Of a stretch of 64,000 bases of DNA, positions 48,102 through 57,600 are shown in pieces. Under the pieces are notes generated by a model, which was not told where the DNA came from, made no database searches, and was given only the letters and a program-made list of their open reading frames with translations. Both the position numbers and the translations under genes were made by a program. Within the stretch, counting starts at the first letter, position 1, and every line of letters starts with the position of its first letter. The stretch is from Acetobacter persici JCM 25330 (GTDB taxonomy: Bacteria > Pseudomonadota > Alphaproteobacteria > Acetobacterales > Acetobacteraceae), in the NCBI RefSeq assembly GCF_000613905.1, contig NZ_BAJW01000006.1, forward strand, positions 1 through 64,000, written 5' to 3'.

Positions 48102-48482
48102 ATGAAAATTACAGAACAGCTCACATCTGCCGTCACCAAAACGGGTGACTTCATGACACTGGCCAGTCAGGACGTCTCGGGTATGCTCTCCCTTCTGAAT
48201 GACCTGCTCGGCCCGGTGCCCCGCCCGGATGCCCCCAGCAAGCTGGAACAGCGGGCGAGTGCGGCAGGCATGATCGACGTTATTCGTCTCTGGCAGAGGC
48301 AGGATGATGCCCCGGCCGCCACAGAAGAAGAAATCCGCCAGTTCTTTACGGAAGAAGAACTGACCCGGTTTTCCAATGAAACCGGACTTTCCGCCACGGC
48401 AACGCTCAGCATGCTGCAAACACTCCTGCCACGATGCGTCAGACGCCGGGCATTGCACGAGCCGTTTACGCGCTGTTCTTGA
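48102..48482 (+). CDS. YidB/DUF937-like small protein
   Basis: The 126-residue protein MKITEQLTSAVTKTGDFMTL has the YidB-like segment KLEQRASAAGMIDVIRLWQR and then EEEIRQFFTEEELTRFSNET plus GLSATATLSMLQTLLPR, which resembles the DUF937 four-helix repeat. Family members are often annotated as cytosolic proteins of unknown function. The last 15 residues are basic and unlike the family, so the frame may be broken near 48430. AAGGTGGG precedes the ATG. The function is unknown. Confidence 0.55.
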   Translation: MKITEQLTSAVTKTGDFMTLASQDVSGMLSLLNDLLGPVPRPDAPSKLEQRASAAGMIDVIRLWQRQDDAPAATEEEIRQFFTEEELTRFSNETGLSATATLSMLQTLLPRCVRRRALHEPFTRCS

Positions 48483-48728
48483 CACGTCCCGGCTTTGCGG
48501 CTTTCTGGAGGGGGCAGAGAGGCAGGTTTTTACAGGTCTGCGCACCATGAAGCCTGTCCTCTGCCAGACGTAATCAGATAGTCTCGGGCGCAGTCTTTTT
48601 TGGCAGGCTGTTAAAGGGTCAGGGTCTGTGCTTGCCGTATACCTTGTTGCTCTGCCTCGAGACGATCTGGTGACAGAAATGTTGTGTCACGGGATCAACG
48701 CCACTATGCCACTCCGCTGCTACCGGTC

Positions 48729-48752
48729 CATCAGGTTTGTAACCTGCTGATG
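48729..48752 (+). promoter_or_regulatory. Hairpin enclosing the start codon of the binding-protein gene
   Basis: CATCAGGTT (48729-48737) pairs across a TGT loop with AACCTG-C-TGATG (48741-48752), with one bulged C. The terminal ATG is the predicted start codon at 48750. The fold would block initiation unless opened. No B12-box consensus was found in the roughly 270 bases between the YidB-like gene and this site. Confidence 0.4.
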
Positions 48753-49579
48753 TGGCGTCGGTTTTTTCTTATCGTGCTGCTCTGCTCCGGGCCGACTACC
48801 GCCTTGGCCGCGCCAAAACACAGGATTGCCTCGCTCAATCTGTGCACTGACCAGCTTGTGTTGATGCTCGCAAAACCCGAAAATATAGCGGGGCTTAGCC
48901 CCATGGTGCGTGACTGCCAGAATTCTGTGCTGTGTGAACAGGCTCGCGCAGTGCCGACCTTACGTGTTTCAGCCGAGGCTGTTGTCGCAAGCAACCCGGA
49001 TATTGTGCTGGGTGGCACCTATACGGCGCGCGTAGCGATGCAGGTTGCCAGTTCTCTGGGGTTACCTGTTGTCGCACTTCGTCCTGCGGATAAACTGGAG
49101 GATATTCCGGCTCAGATCATGAGCGTTGCGGAGGCTATTGGTGAGCCTGAGCGGGGCAGAGAACTGGTTGCGTCTTTTCGGCAGCGCTTGGCGGAGCAGA
49201 GCGTTACGGCAGCAGACGGCCCTGTTGCGGCGATCTACGCGGCCAATGGATTTGTAACCCAGCCGGGGAGTCTGCCGGACGATGTTCTGCGCCATGCGGG
49301 CTTTCAGAACTATACAGCCCGTAAAGGCGCCGGGCATATGGCAAAGCTTCCTCTGGAAACTCTGATAGCAAATCCGCTAGATCTGCTCATTCTGGATCGT
49401 TCTGGTCGTGGTTACTCCATAGCGCAGTCCATGCTGGATAATCCTGTTTTACAGAACGCCTTTCCGCAGGCGCACAGGCAGATATCCCGGCCAGATTATG
49501 GCTGTGTGGTCTGCCGCAAACGCTGGACGTGATCAGCCGCCTTAAAGCCAGCAAGGCTGCGCTGGAGGCGCTCAAATGA
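48750..49579 (+). CDS. BtuF/FepB-like periplasmic metal-chelate or cobalamin binding protein (frameshifted)
   Basis: Restored length is about 276 residues. MWRRFFLIVLLCSGPTTALA is a signal peptide. The protein then has IASLNLCTDQLVLMLAKPEN, VVASNPDIVLGGTYTA, LGLPVVALRPADKLEDIPAQ and LLILDRSGRGYSIAQ, typical of class III binding proteins. The frame breaks at about 49500-49502, where one C in a GGCC restores LCGLPQTLDVISRLKASKAA. The restored stop overlaps the permease start as ATGA. An upstream GTG at 48684 is a less likely start. It captures iron-siderophore or corrinoid in the periplasm. Confidence 0.85.
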
Positions 49580-50582
49580 CCAGAGACAAGCAGATACGGA
49601 GCCTTTCCCTCTTTCTGGCTGCGTGCGTTGGCGTGCTGTTTCTTGTGTCACTCTGGCACGGGGAAAGCTCCATTGCCGGGCTACAGGCCTTGCAGGACAG
49701 TCTGGCGGGCCGCCACAGCGCAGGCGCGATTATTCTGGAGCAACTGCGTCTGCCCCGAGCACTTCTGGGGCTTCTGGTCGGGGGTGTTCTGGGGCTTTCA
49801 GGCGCAACCTTACAGGGCTATATGCGTAACCCGCTTGCGGACCCCGGTATTCTGGGCGTATCGGGAGGTGCAGCGCTGGGGGCGGTCTGCGTCTTTTACA
49901 CCGGACTGATGCAGCTTTCGTTAATAGCGCTCCCGCTGGGGGGGCTGATCGGCGCGTTTGCTGCCGTGGCCTTGCTGATGCTGCTGGTGGGCAATGGGGG
50001 TGTACTGGTGCTGTTGCTGGCAGGCGCGGCCTTAAGCGGGTTTACTGCCGCTCTGACTGCCCTGACGCTTAATCTCGTCCCAAGTCCTTACGCCTCTTTT
50101 GAAATTATGCACTGGCTGATGGGGTCACTGACGGACCGGACATTCACGGATGTCGCCATCTGCCTGCCCGGAAGCATTCTGGGCGTTGCGCTGATGCTGA
50201 CAACAGGCCGCGCGCTGGATGCCCTGACACTGGGGGAAGACGTCGCGACCAGCATGGGCTTTGCTCTTACTGGCTGGCGCGGCGTCCAGATGCGTGTTGT
50301 GCTGGGGACTGCTCTGGCTGTTGGTCCTGCGTTGCGGTTTCTGGCGCCATCGGGTTTGTCGGACTGGTTGTGCCCCACCTCCTGAGAGGATGGACAGGAT
50401 ATCAGCCCTCGCGACTGCTCTGGCCATCCTTCTGGGGTGGGGCCGCTTTGCTTCTCGTGGCGGATAACATCGTGCGCATGACCGCTTCCGGTCCTGAACT
50501 TCAGCTTGGAGTGCTGACGGCTCTGGTTGGTTCCCCCGTCTTTTTCCACCGGGTGCTGAGACTACGGAAGGACGGAGTATGA
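49576..50582 (+). CDS. FecCD-family ABC permease (frameshifted)
   Basis: Restored length is about 335 residues, the usual FecCD size. Key parts are LRLPRALLGLLVGGVLGLSG and ATLQGYMRNPLADPGILGVS, then LAGAALSGFTAAL and SFEIMHWLMGSLTDRTF. The frame breaks near 50333; one base restores AVAVSGAIGFVGLVVPHLLR, the coupling region contacting the ATPase. ATGA overlaps occur at both ends. It forms the membrane channel of the chelate importer. Confidence 0.9.
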
Positions 50583-51340
50583 ACAGCCTCAAAGCGCTGG
50601 ATGTGTCTCTGTCTCTCGGGGAACGACAGATCCTGCGGTCGGTGACCCTGTCTGTGCAGGCCGGGGGCGTGGTGGGGCTTATCGGACCAAACGGGGCAGG
50701 GAAGAGTAGTCTGCTCCGTGTTCTTGCCGGGCTTTTGGCACCGGATACAGGCCGTGTGACACTTGGCGAGGACTCTCTTGCGTCTTTACCTCCATCAAGA
50801 CGGGCCCGGCAGATTGCCTTTATGCCGCAGGAGAGCGTGCGCCCCCCTCCTATGAGAGTGCGGCACGTTGCCGCACTGGGCAGGCTTGCGCATGGGGAGA
50901 GTGGCACTGTCGCGCTCAGGCACCCTCAAGTCGCGGAGGCGTTGCAGAAAACAGGTCTGACTGAAAGTGCTGATCGCGCAGCGCATCGTCTGTCCGGAGG
51001 TGAACTGGCCCGGCTGGCTTTGTGCCGGATGCTGTGTGTGGATGCGCCCATTCTGCTGGCAGATGAGCCTGTTGCCGCACTGGACCCGGCCCATGCGCTG
51101 ATGGTGATGAACCTCTTCCGGCAGGCTGCGTATCAGGACGGTAAAGCGGTCGTCGTCGTCCTGCATGACCTCGGACTGGCTGCCCGCTTTTGTGACAGGC
51201 TTGTCCTGATGCAGAACGGCGCAGTCCGGGCCCACGGCCTGCCAGAGCAGGTGCTATCAGAAACGCTGGTCCGCTCGGTTTACCATGTTACCACACAGCG
51301 GATCGGGATGGTTCCCGTGCCGTGGGAATTATGCCCCTGA
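50579..51340 (+). CDS. FecE/BtuD-like ABC ATPase
   Basis: The 253-residue ATPase has Walker A GPNGAGKSS, a Q-loop (IAFMPQESVRPPPMRVRHVA), signature LSGGELARLALCRML, Walker B ILLADEPVAALD and switch His in VVLHDLGLAARFCD. It belongs to the class II importer ATPases for siderophores, heme or B12. It is the last gene of the importer operon and converges on the phytochrome gene, with only 9 bases between the stops. Confidence 0.93.
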   Translation: MNSLKALDVSLSLGERQILRSVTLSVQAGGVVGLIGPNGAGKSSLLRVLAGLLAPDTGRVTLGEDSLASLPPSRRARQIAFMPQESVRPPPMRVRHVAALGRLAHGESGTVALRHPQVAEALQKTGLTESADRAAHRLSGGELARLALCRMLCVDAPILLADEPVAALDPAHALMVMNLFRQAAYQDGKAVVVVLHDLGLAARFCDRLVLMQNGAVRAHGLPEQVLSETLVRSVYHVTTQRIGMVPVPWELCP

Positions 51341-51349
51341 CACATCCGG

Positions 51350-53896
51350 TCAACTGAGCAGTTTTTCCATTTCCCTGATCAGCGTTGCGGGGGCATAGGG
51401 CTTGCGCACAACCGGCACATCCCGGAATTCGGTAGGGATCATGGAGCGGTCCGCATAACCGGTGGCAAACAGGAACGGAATCTCACGCTCCCTCAGCGCA
51501 CGTGCAATATCGGCGGAAGTTTCATCCCCAAGATTGAAGTCAAGCAGAGCACAGTCAGGCTGGTCCGTGCGGATAGCCTGAAGGGCTTCATACACAGAAG
51601 AGACAGAGCGCACCTGAGACAGTCCATAGTCAGCAAGTGCCTGCTCAACATCCATGGCGATCAGAAGCTGATCTTCTACAATCAGAATGTTCTTGTCCTG
51701 CAACTGGATGCGATCTGCCTGCATGACGTCTGCTCTCACGGGCTCCTGCATGGTGCTGTTCTCCTGTGTGATCAATTCAGCATGGTGGGCTGGTAGATCA
51801 AAACGGATGAAAAGCCCTTCAGTTCGAAACTCTTTTTGTGTTTTGCCATGCAACTCATGCGGAACAGCCCGGTCCAGCAGAATGGAACCAAACCCCTTAC
51901 GGGCAGACCGGCTTATGGTGGGGCCGCCGGTTTCCTGCCAGGTAACTACCCAGTCCTGCGTTGCCTTATCCTGCCACCAGCGCACATGCAGGCGTCCTTC
52001 CTGCGTAGAAAACGCCCCATATTTCGCGGCATTCGTCGCCAGTTCATGCACAATCAGCGCCATGACAGACAGCGCGCGCCCCGTCAGCCAGACAGGCGGG
52101 CCAGACAGCGTAATGGTATCCGGCAGAAGCCGGTAAGGGGCGAGTTCCGCATCCAGCAAGGGGTAAAGCAGACCGCCGCCATCTGTGCGGACAACCTGAT
52201 CATGCGCATGGGCCAGCGCCTTCACGCGGCCCTGTAGCACATCAAAATGCTCCTGCAATGTCCGCCCCTCGGGCACTGGCTGCGCCATGAGAGAGCGGAC
52301 AACGGCAAGAATATTTTTGACCCGGTGGCTGAGTTCCTCATTCAGCATGCGCTGGCGGGTATCAGCCTGCGCGCGTTCTTTCAGTTGCTGCTGGTGGTAG
52401 GCGCTCATGACCTCAATCAGACCGGAGCGCACCAGTCCTGCCGCTTCCAGATTATTATCGGTCCAGGGGAGGCATTTTTCCCGCACTTCCTCTTTCCAGA
52501 TGGCAAAACTGGTACGCGGCGTCAGGCGGGGGCCAAGCGGGCCGTTGGTATAGGTTTTGTTCGGGTCACCGCCCCAGTTGAGAGTCTGGAGGATTTCCCG
52601 GCGGAACAGAAACACATAATCGTTCGGCTGGGCCGAAATCGGGATAATCATAACCCCGGCCACGTCCGGCAACATGGCCGGTGCATCCGGAACAATGTCC
52701 GTCAGGTGGTCCGTATGCCAGATCTGGTGTCCCGCCCGTTCATGCGCGATGGCAACAAGGCTGAGGACCGTCTCCGGCGCAGACGGCGCTGTGCCATAGG
52801 TTGTCCATTGTCCGTCAATCCACAACCCGATGCCATCACAGGGAATAAGCGGGGCCAGATCCGCAATATGCTCACGCAGGTAAGAGGGCATGTCCGACAT
52901 CGGAACAGCGTCTCTGAGGAAATTTTCAATCAGACTATGAGTTTGCTGGGTGACGTGCAGGCGGCTGGTTCTGAGCAGAACCACAATCCGCAGCGCAACA
53001 AATTCGCCAAAAATCTTGACGATTGTGCGCTCCCCCAGCGTCAGAATTTTAGGAGAGTAATTATGGCAGGCAATCATGCCCCATAATTTCCCGTCCACCA
53101 TCAGAGAAATGGACATGGACGCCCCCACGCCCATATTAGACAGATATTCGCAATGAACGGGCGAGACACTTCGCAACTGGGACAGAGACATATCCAGCGC
53201 GCCCAAGCCCGGAAGTTGCTGCATGGGCACAGGCGTGTAGCTGACATCCCCGATCATGCGGATCAGGGCCCGGCGGTAGAGTTCTCTGGCCTGCACAGGA
53301 ATATCCGCACTGGGGAAATGCTGCCCGAGGAAGCTTTCAAGCGCAGAAGAGCGTGCTTCAGCAACAATCTTGCCAGACCAGTCCGGGTCAAAGCGATAGA
53401 TCATCACACGGTCATAATGCAGCATGCCCCGCATCAGCCGCACAACGGCACTAAAAAGCCGCTCCATGTCCGCTATGTCACGCAGGCGGTCGAGCATCAT
53501 GCGCAGGTTGGCAACAAACTGGTTATTGTCTTCCGGCGCGCCCTCTGGTTCGCACTCAATAACCATATCGTCACCAGACATATGGACTGAGAGATCAAAC
53601 CGGTCGTGTTGCGTAATCTGCTCACCAAAAACATAAGCCGGACGGCCTAGTGAGAGGCTGTTTGCCAGAGCATTACGCAGGGTATGCAGCGTGGCGGCAC
53701 TCAGATGCTCTGAAAGCAGGCTGCCGGGGGCAAGCCCTTCCAGTCCCAGCATGGAGGCCGCGTTGGCGGACAAACGCCGCACCCGGAACCCCTCGCGCTC
53801 ACAGGCCAGCAGACAGCCGTGCGGCTGAATACTGCCCGGAATATGGATTGGTTCTTTATCGCAGCTTGTGAGGTCCGCCTGACCAAACTCAACCAT
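51350..53896 (-). CDS. Bacteriophytochrome with HWE kinase and C-terminal receiver domain
   Basis: The 848-residue protein runs PAS (1-115, biliverdin-binding Cys12 in LTSCDKEPIHIPGSIQPHG), GAF (about 130-310, PASDIP-like FPSADIPVQAR and CHNYSPK), PHY (about 320-490, tongue motif PRTSF), HWE/HisKA_2 kinase (His in EELSHRVKNILAVV, then HELATNAAKYGAFS and WQETGG) and a receiver (about 735-848, NILIVEDQ, LLDFNLG, VRKPYAP). It senses red/far-red light and signals by phosphotransfer, possibly to its own receiver. It overlaps the heme oxygenase gene by 8 bases, which supplies the chromophore. Confidence 0.95.
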   Translation of the reverse strand: MVEFGQADLTSCDKEPIHIPGSIQPHGCLLACEREGFRVRRLSANAASMLGLEGLAPGSLLSEHLSAATLHTLRNALANSLSLGRPAYVFGEQITQHDRFDLSVHMSGDDMVIECEPEGAPEDNNQFVANLRMMLDRLRDIADMERLFSAVVRLMRGMLHYDRVMIYRFDPDWSGKIVAEARSSALESFLGQHFPSADIPVQARELYRRALIRMIGDVSYTPVPMQQLPGLGALDMSLSQLRSVSPVHCEYLSNMGVGASMSISLMVDGKLWGMIACHNYSPKILTLGERTIVKIFGEFVALRIVVLLRTSRLHVTQQTHSLIENFLRDAVPMSDMPSYLREHIADLAPLIPCDGIGLWIDGQWTTYGTAPSAPETVLSLVAIAHERAGHQIWHTDHLTDIVPDAPAMLPDVAGVMIIPISAQPNDYVFLFRREILQTLNWGGDPNKTYTNGPLGPRLTPRTSFAIWKEEVREKCLPWTDNNLEAAGLVRSGLIEVMSAYHQQQLKERAQADTRQRMLNEELSHRVKNILAVVRSLMAQPVPEGRTLQEHFDVLQGRVKALAHAHDQVVRTDGGGLLYPLLDAELAPYRLLPDTITLSGPPVWLTGRALSVMALIVHELATNAAKYGAFSTQEGRLHVRWWQDKATQDWVVTWQETGGPTISRSARKGFGSILLDRAVPHELHGKTQKEFRTEGLFIRFDLPAHHAELITQENSTMQEPVRADVMQADRIQLQDKNILIVEDQLLIAMDVEQALADYGLSQVRSVSSVYEALQAIRTDQPDCALLDFNLGDETSADIARALREREIPFLFATGYADRSMIPTEFRDVPVVRKPYAPATLIREMEKLLS

Positions 53897-54458
53897 GATA
53901 AATGGCAGTAAGGCGATCCGTGTGCCTTACGGAATGGAGTGCATACTGGAAAAGGGTGCGAGCGCTGCCTGCGGCCTCTTCCGCATCCCATTCGGACGAC
54001 GCATCCAGACGATGCAGAAAATGCTGCCAGTTATCAGGGGAGGCCGTCTGAATTGCCAGATGCCTCGCTCCAAAATCCTGTGAATAGCCCAGTGTCGCCA
54101 CCTGTCTGGCCAGAAAGCGGGCTCCGAGCGAGGATCCTTCCAGAACGTAAAGAGCGCCCAGCAATGCCGGACCGGACGCAGGCGTAGGAAATGGGGGCAG
54201 GGATGTTGTACTTTCCTCAAGATCGTGCAGATCAGCCTGCATCGTACGGCCGAGAGAGACAGGGGTCCAGCCAGTAAGGCTTTCTGGCCAGAGTGCCTTG
54301 CTGACAGCCTGTTCTGCTCCGGCCCGGAACCCGGCGAGGCTTTTCAGATAGCGGCGATAAGCCGTCTCAGAGGTCAGAGGGCCAATGAGCTGGTCAAGCT
54401 CTGTATGGTCAGAAAGTGTTCTGTCCCGCAGAAAAAAACGACGTGTGTCGCGCGCCAT
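53889..54458 (-). CDS. Heme oxygenase (BphO-like), biliverdin supply
   Basis: The 189-residue protein has the expected proximal His region (LSDHTELDQLIGPLTS, His18) and the distal-helix signature LLGALYVLEGSSLGARFLAR. These fit biliverdin-producing bacterial heme oxygenases. It opens heme to biliverdin with release of iron and CO. ATG 54458 follows GAGG by six bases. The gene leads the phytochrome operon, so chromophore and apoprotein are made together. The 155 bases upstream hold the promoter. Confidence 0.9.
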   Translation of the reverse strand: MARDTRRFFLRDRTLSDHTELDQLIGPLTSETAYRRYLKSLAGFRAGAEQAVSKALWPESLTGWTPVSLGRTMQADLHDLEESTTSLPPFPTPASGPALLGALYVLEGSSLGARFLARQVATLGYSQDFGARHLAIQTASPDNWQHFLHRLDASSEWDAEEAAGSARTLFQYALHSVRHTDRLTAIYHG

Positions 54459-54613
54459 GCTGAGCCTCGTACCATCTGGATAAAAAGACTACGCCAGAGG
54501 CGTCCCGCATGATTTTTGAAAAAGCAGGCAGCAGGATCTGCGTATCAGGAACTCATCGGTACCATTACACCCATGTAGGAAATACGCAAGATTTGTAGCG
54601 CAAATGATATGAT

Positions 54614-57600
54614 TTAGTGAGCATCACTAACCCGTGCCTTATCATCGCGGCTGAGCGCAAGCGCTGCTTCAAACCGAGAGCGTGTCGCCGCACCCATGCG
54701 GGCCATGCCGCAGGCCTTGCGCATGGTGGCAATCAGCTCTTCATCCGGCAGACCGGTAGGAAGTAATGTCTTTGCCAGACTGACCAGCATGGTGAGTGGC
54801 ACGGTTGCGGGGTCCAGCGCCTCGCCCGTTGCAGGCGCCTTAAAAGCCAGCGGTTCTTCCGGAGATAGTGTCTCCGGCCAGATAAAAGTGCCGACCTCTT
54901 CCTGAGTGCGGGCGAACGAGGAAGGAATAAGCCCCTGAAGACGGTCCCGGATATCACGCCCGGCCCGCGCAAAACCATGCTGGCGAGAAAGAGTTTGCAC
55001 AAGCACGTCCTCCCGCACCGGGCCAAGCCTGTTCACTGCCTGCCCGATGAGCTGAAGGAGGACAGGCGTATAGGTCTCTTTAAAAAACAGCGTCTGATCA
55101 GGGACTATGTCCATCTGGCCTTCAGACGCAGGCTGTTCTGTAAACGACAGTCGTCCGTTTGATTGTGGCATCAAATAATCCGGGCCGCACGCATAGGGCT
55201 GCGGTGCGTCCGGGGATACCTTCCGATCAGAGCCGGATGTGTAATGAGAGGCTTCCTGACTGCCTGTTTCTGGCGGAGATAGCTCTCTCCCGGACGCCTC
55301 AGACCTGTCGCCCTCAGCTTCGGCAGATAATTGCGGCATCTGAGCACGTTGCTCTGCTTCCTGTAAGGCGCGCTCTTCCCGTGCTCTGTCCAGCAGATCC
55401 TGCAAGGTCTTGTCGAGCCTGTCACACTCACGCTGCGCATTGGTCCACCAGTCGGTTGACCAGATTCTGAGGATCGTCCAGCCCAGATTTTCCAGAACTG
55501 CCTGCCGCAGCCTGTCACGGTCACGCGCTGTAGCGCTCCGATGATAGGTTGCCCCGTCACATTCTATCCCGGCAAGGAATGTCGTCGGGCGGTCCGGATC
55601 GACAACCCCCAGATCCACGCGGAAGCCGGAAACGCCAATCTGCGGCACAACCTGCCACCCTTTCAGGCGCAGCAGGGCAGCAACTTCTTTTTCAAAATCA
55701 CTGTCAAAGTCCCCAACGGAGCCTTCATGCAGCCCAGCGAGGGCTGTGGCGCCATGTTCTGCAAAAGTCAGGAACTTCCGCAAATCATGTACGCCGAGCG
55801 CCTGTGTGCGTGCAATGTCAATCTGATCTCCGTGCAGAGAGCCGAACACAATCAGGCGTTCCCGGGCGCGGGTAATCGCCACGTTCAGGCGGCGCTCTCC
55901 CCCATCCCGGTTCAGCGGACCAAAATTGAGGGAAATTTTGCCTGCCTGATCGGTCCGTAGGTCAGGGAGAACAGCATGATATCCCGTTCTTCGCCCTGCA
56001 CGTTTTCCAGATTACGGATCAGCACCGGTTCAGCCGCCTCATCCGAGAAGAACCGCTCCAAGGCCGGATCTTCGCTCCGGGCATTATCCATCAGGTCCGT
56101 AATCAGGGTTTGCTGGTCACTATTAAACGTCACGATACCCAGTGAGCGCTCAGAGCCATCCTGCAACAGGCGTAAAGCCTCCGCCACAACGGCGCGGGCT
56201 TCAACCGGGTTGGTGCGTCCGGCTCCCCGCATATACACGCCGTCCGGCACAAAGCGGAAAGAAACGGCATGATCTCTGGTAACAGGCGAGGGGAAGGTAA
56301 TCAGTTGCCCGCCATAGTAAGCCTGATTGGAAAAGGCGATCAGACTTTCATGCCGGCTGCGGTAATGCCAGGACAGATAGACCGGCGGCACACCAGCCCC
56401 CAGGCACTCATCCAGAATGGATTCCAGATCACATGTCTGGGTTTCAATCAGTTCATCAGTGTCGGATGTGGTCCGGTTAAAAAAATCTGTTGGCGGGAGC
56501 TGTTTGGGGTCTCCCACCACAATAACCTGCCTGCCACGCCCGATGGCGCCGATGGCATCCCATGTTGGAATTTGTGAGGCCTCATCAAAAATCACAAGGT
56601 CAAAGGCCGTGGCATCTGCTGGCAGATACTGCGCGACGGACAGCGGGCTCATCATCAGGCAAGGCGTTAAACGGCGCAGCGCCGTTGGCATTTTTTCCGC
56701 CAGTTGCCGGATGGGCAGATGCTGCATTTTCTTCGCCAGTTCCCGCGTCAGCACCTTATATTCCGGGTCTGTCTGGCGGGTTCTGGCATCCGGGATCTGC
56801 CCGGCAAGCTTTGCGCGAATAAGCCGGACGGACATGTCCATCAACTTACGGTCTAGCGCCCGAAACCGTTCAATCCGTTTTTCATGCGTCGCGGCGACAA
56901 AGCTGCGGAGCAGAGGGGACTGGTCAATGGCAAAGCGCACCCACCAGCGGGCATAATTGGCTTCAAAAACCCACGGAACATCCTGAGCCGCCACCAGTCC
57001 CTGTTCAATAGCCGTAATCAGGGGTGTCAGGCCCTGCCTTACCGCGTTCTGGCAGGCCTGTTTCCAAGAACACCAGTCCCGTAGATCACGCGCGGACTGC
57101 TTCCAGGCCTCAAGCGTTTCCATCATGGCATCGAGCCATGTGGCATGGCTGTTTTCGACAAGGGCCAGCGCGTCCGATCCACTGAGCGCGCCAAGGGCGT
57201 CCAGACTACCCAGACAGTCTGCCAGCGCCGTCTGGAATACCGTCAGCGCGTGATGAACCGGTCCACCGGAGCGCAGCAGATCCATGCCGTCACGCAGCAG
57301 CGCGTTCAGATGCGTTCGTGCTGCCAGCAGCCCGGCGGTATCCCCCGCACAGGCAGCCAGAGCGGTGCGTGTTTCAGCCCCCCATCTGTGCATGGCTTCA
57401 ATTGTGCTGAAGTCCGTTTCCAGCCCCTGCCAGACAGCGCCGACAACGGTCTGATGCTGCGCGTCTCTGAGCTGTTTTTCCAGCGTCTGTATTTCAGCAA
57501 GACGGATCAGGTCATCTTCACAGGCTTCCGGCACCGCAGCGGTATGAGTTTCCAGCTTTTTCCGCAGGGCTTTCTGGATTTTAGACCGGGCAAAAATCCA

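Noticed and set aside
47991-48548. Minus-strand open frame of 185 codons
   Set aside because: Antisense to the YidB-like gene, without family features.
48483-48749. Cobalamin riboswitch upstream of the BtuF/FepB-like gene
   Set aside because: The B12-box and CCGCCACTG-type core could not be found; only a local hairpin at the start codon is clear.
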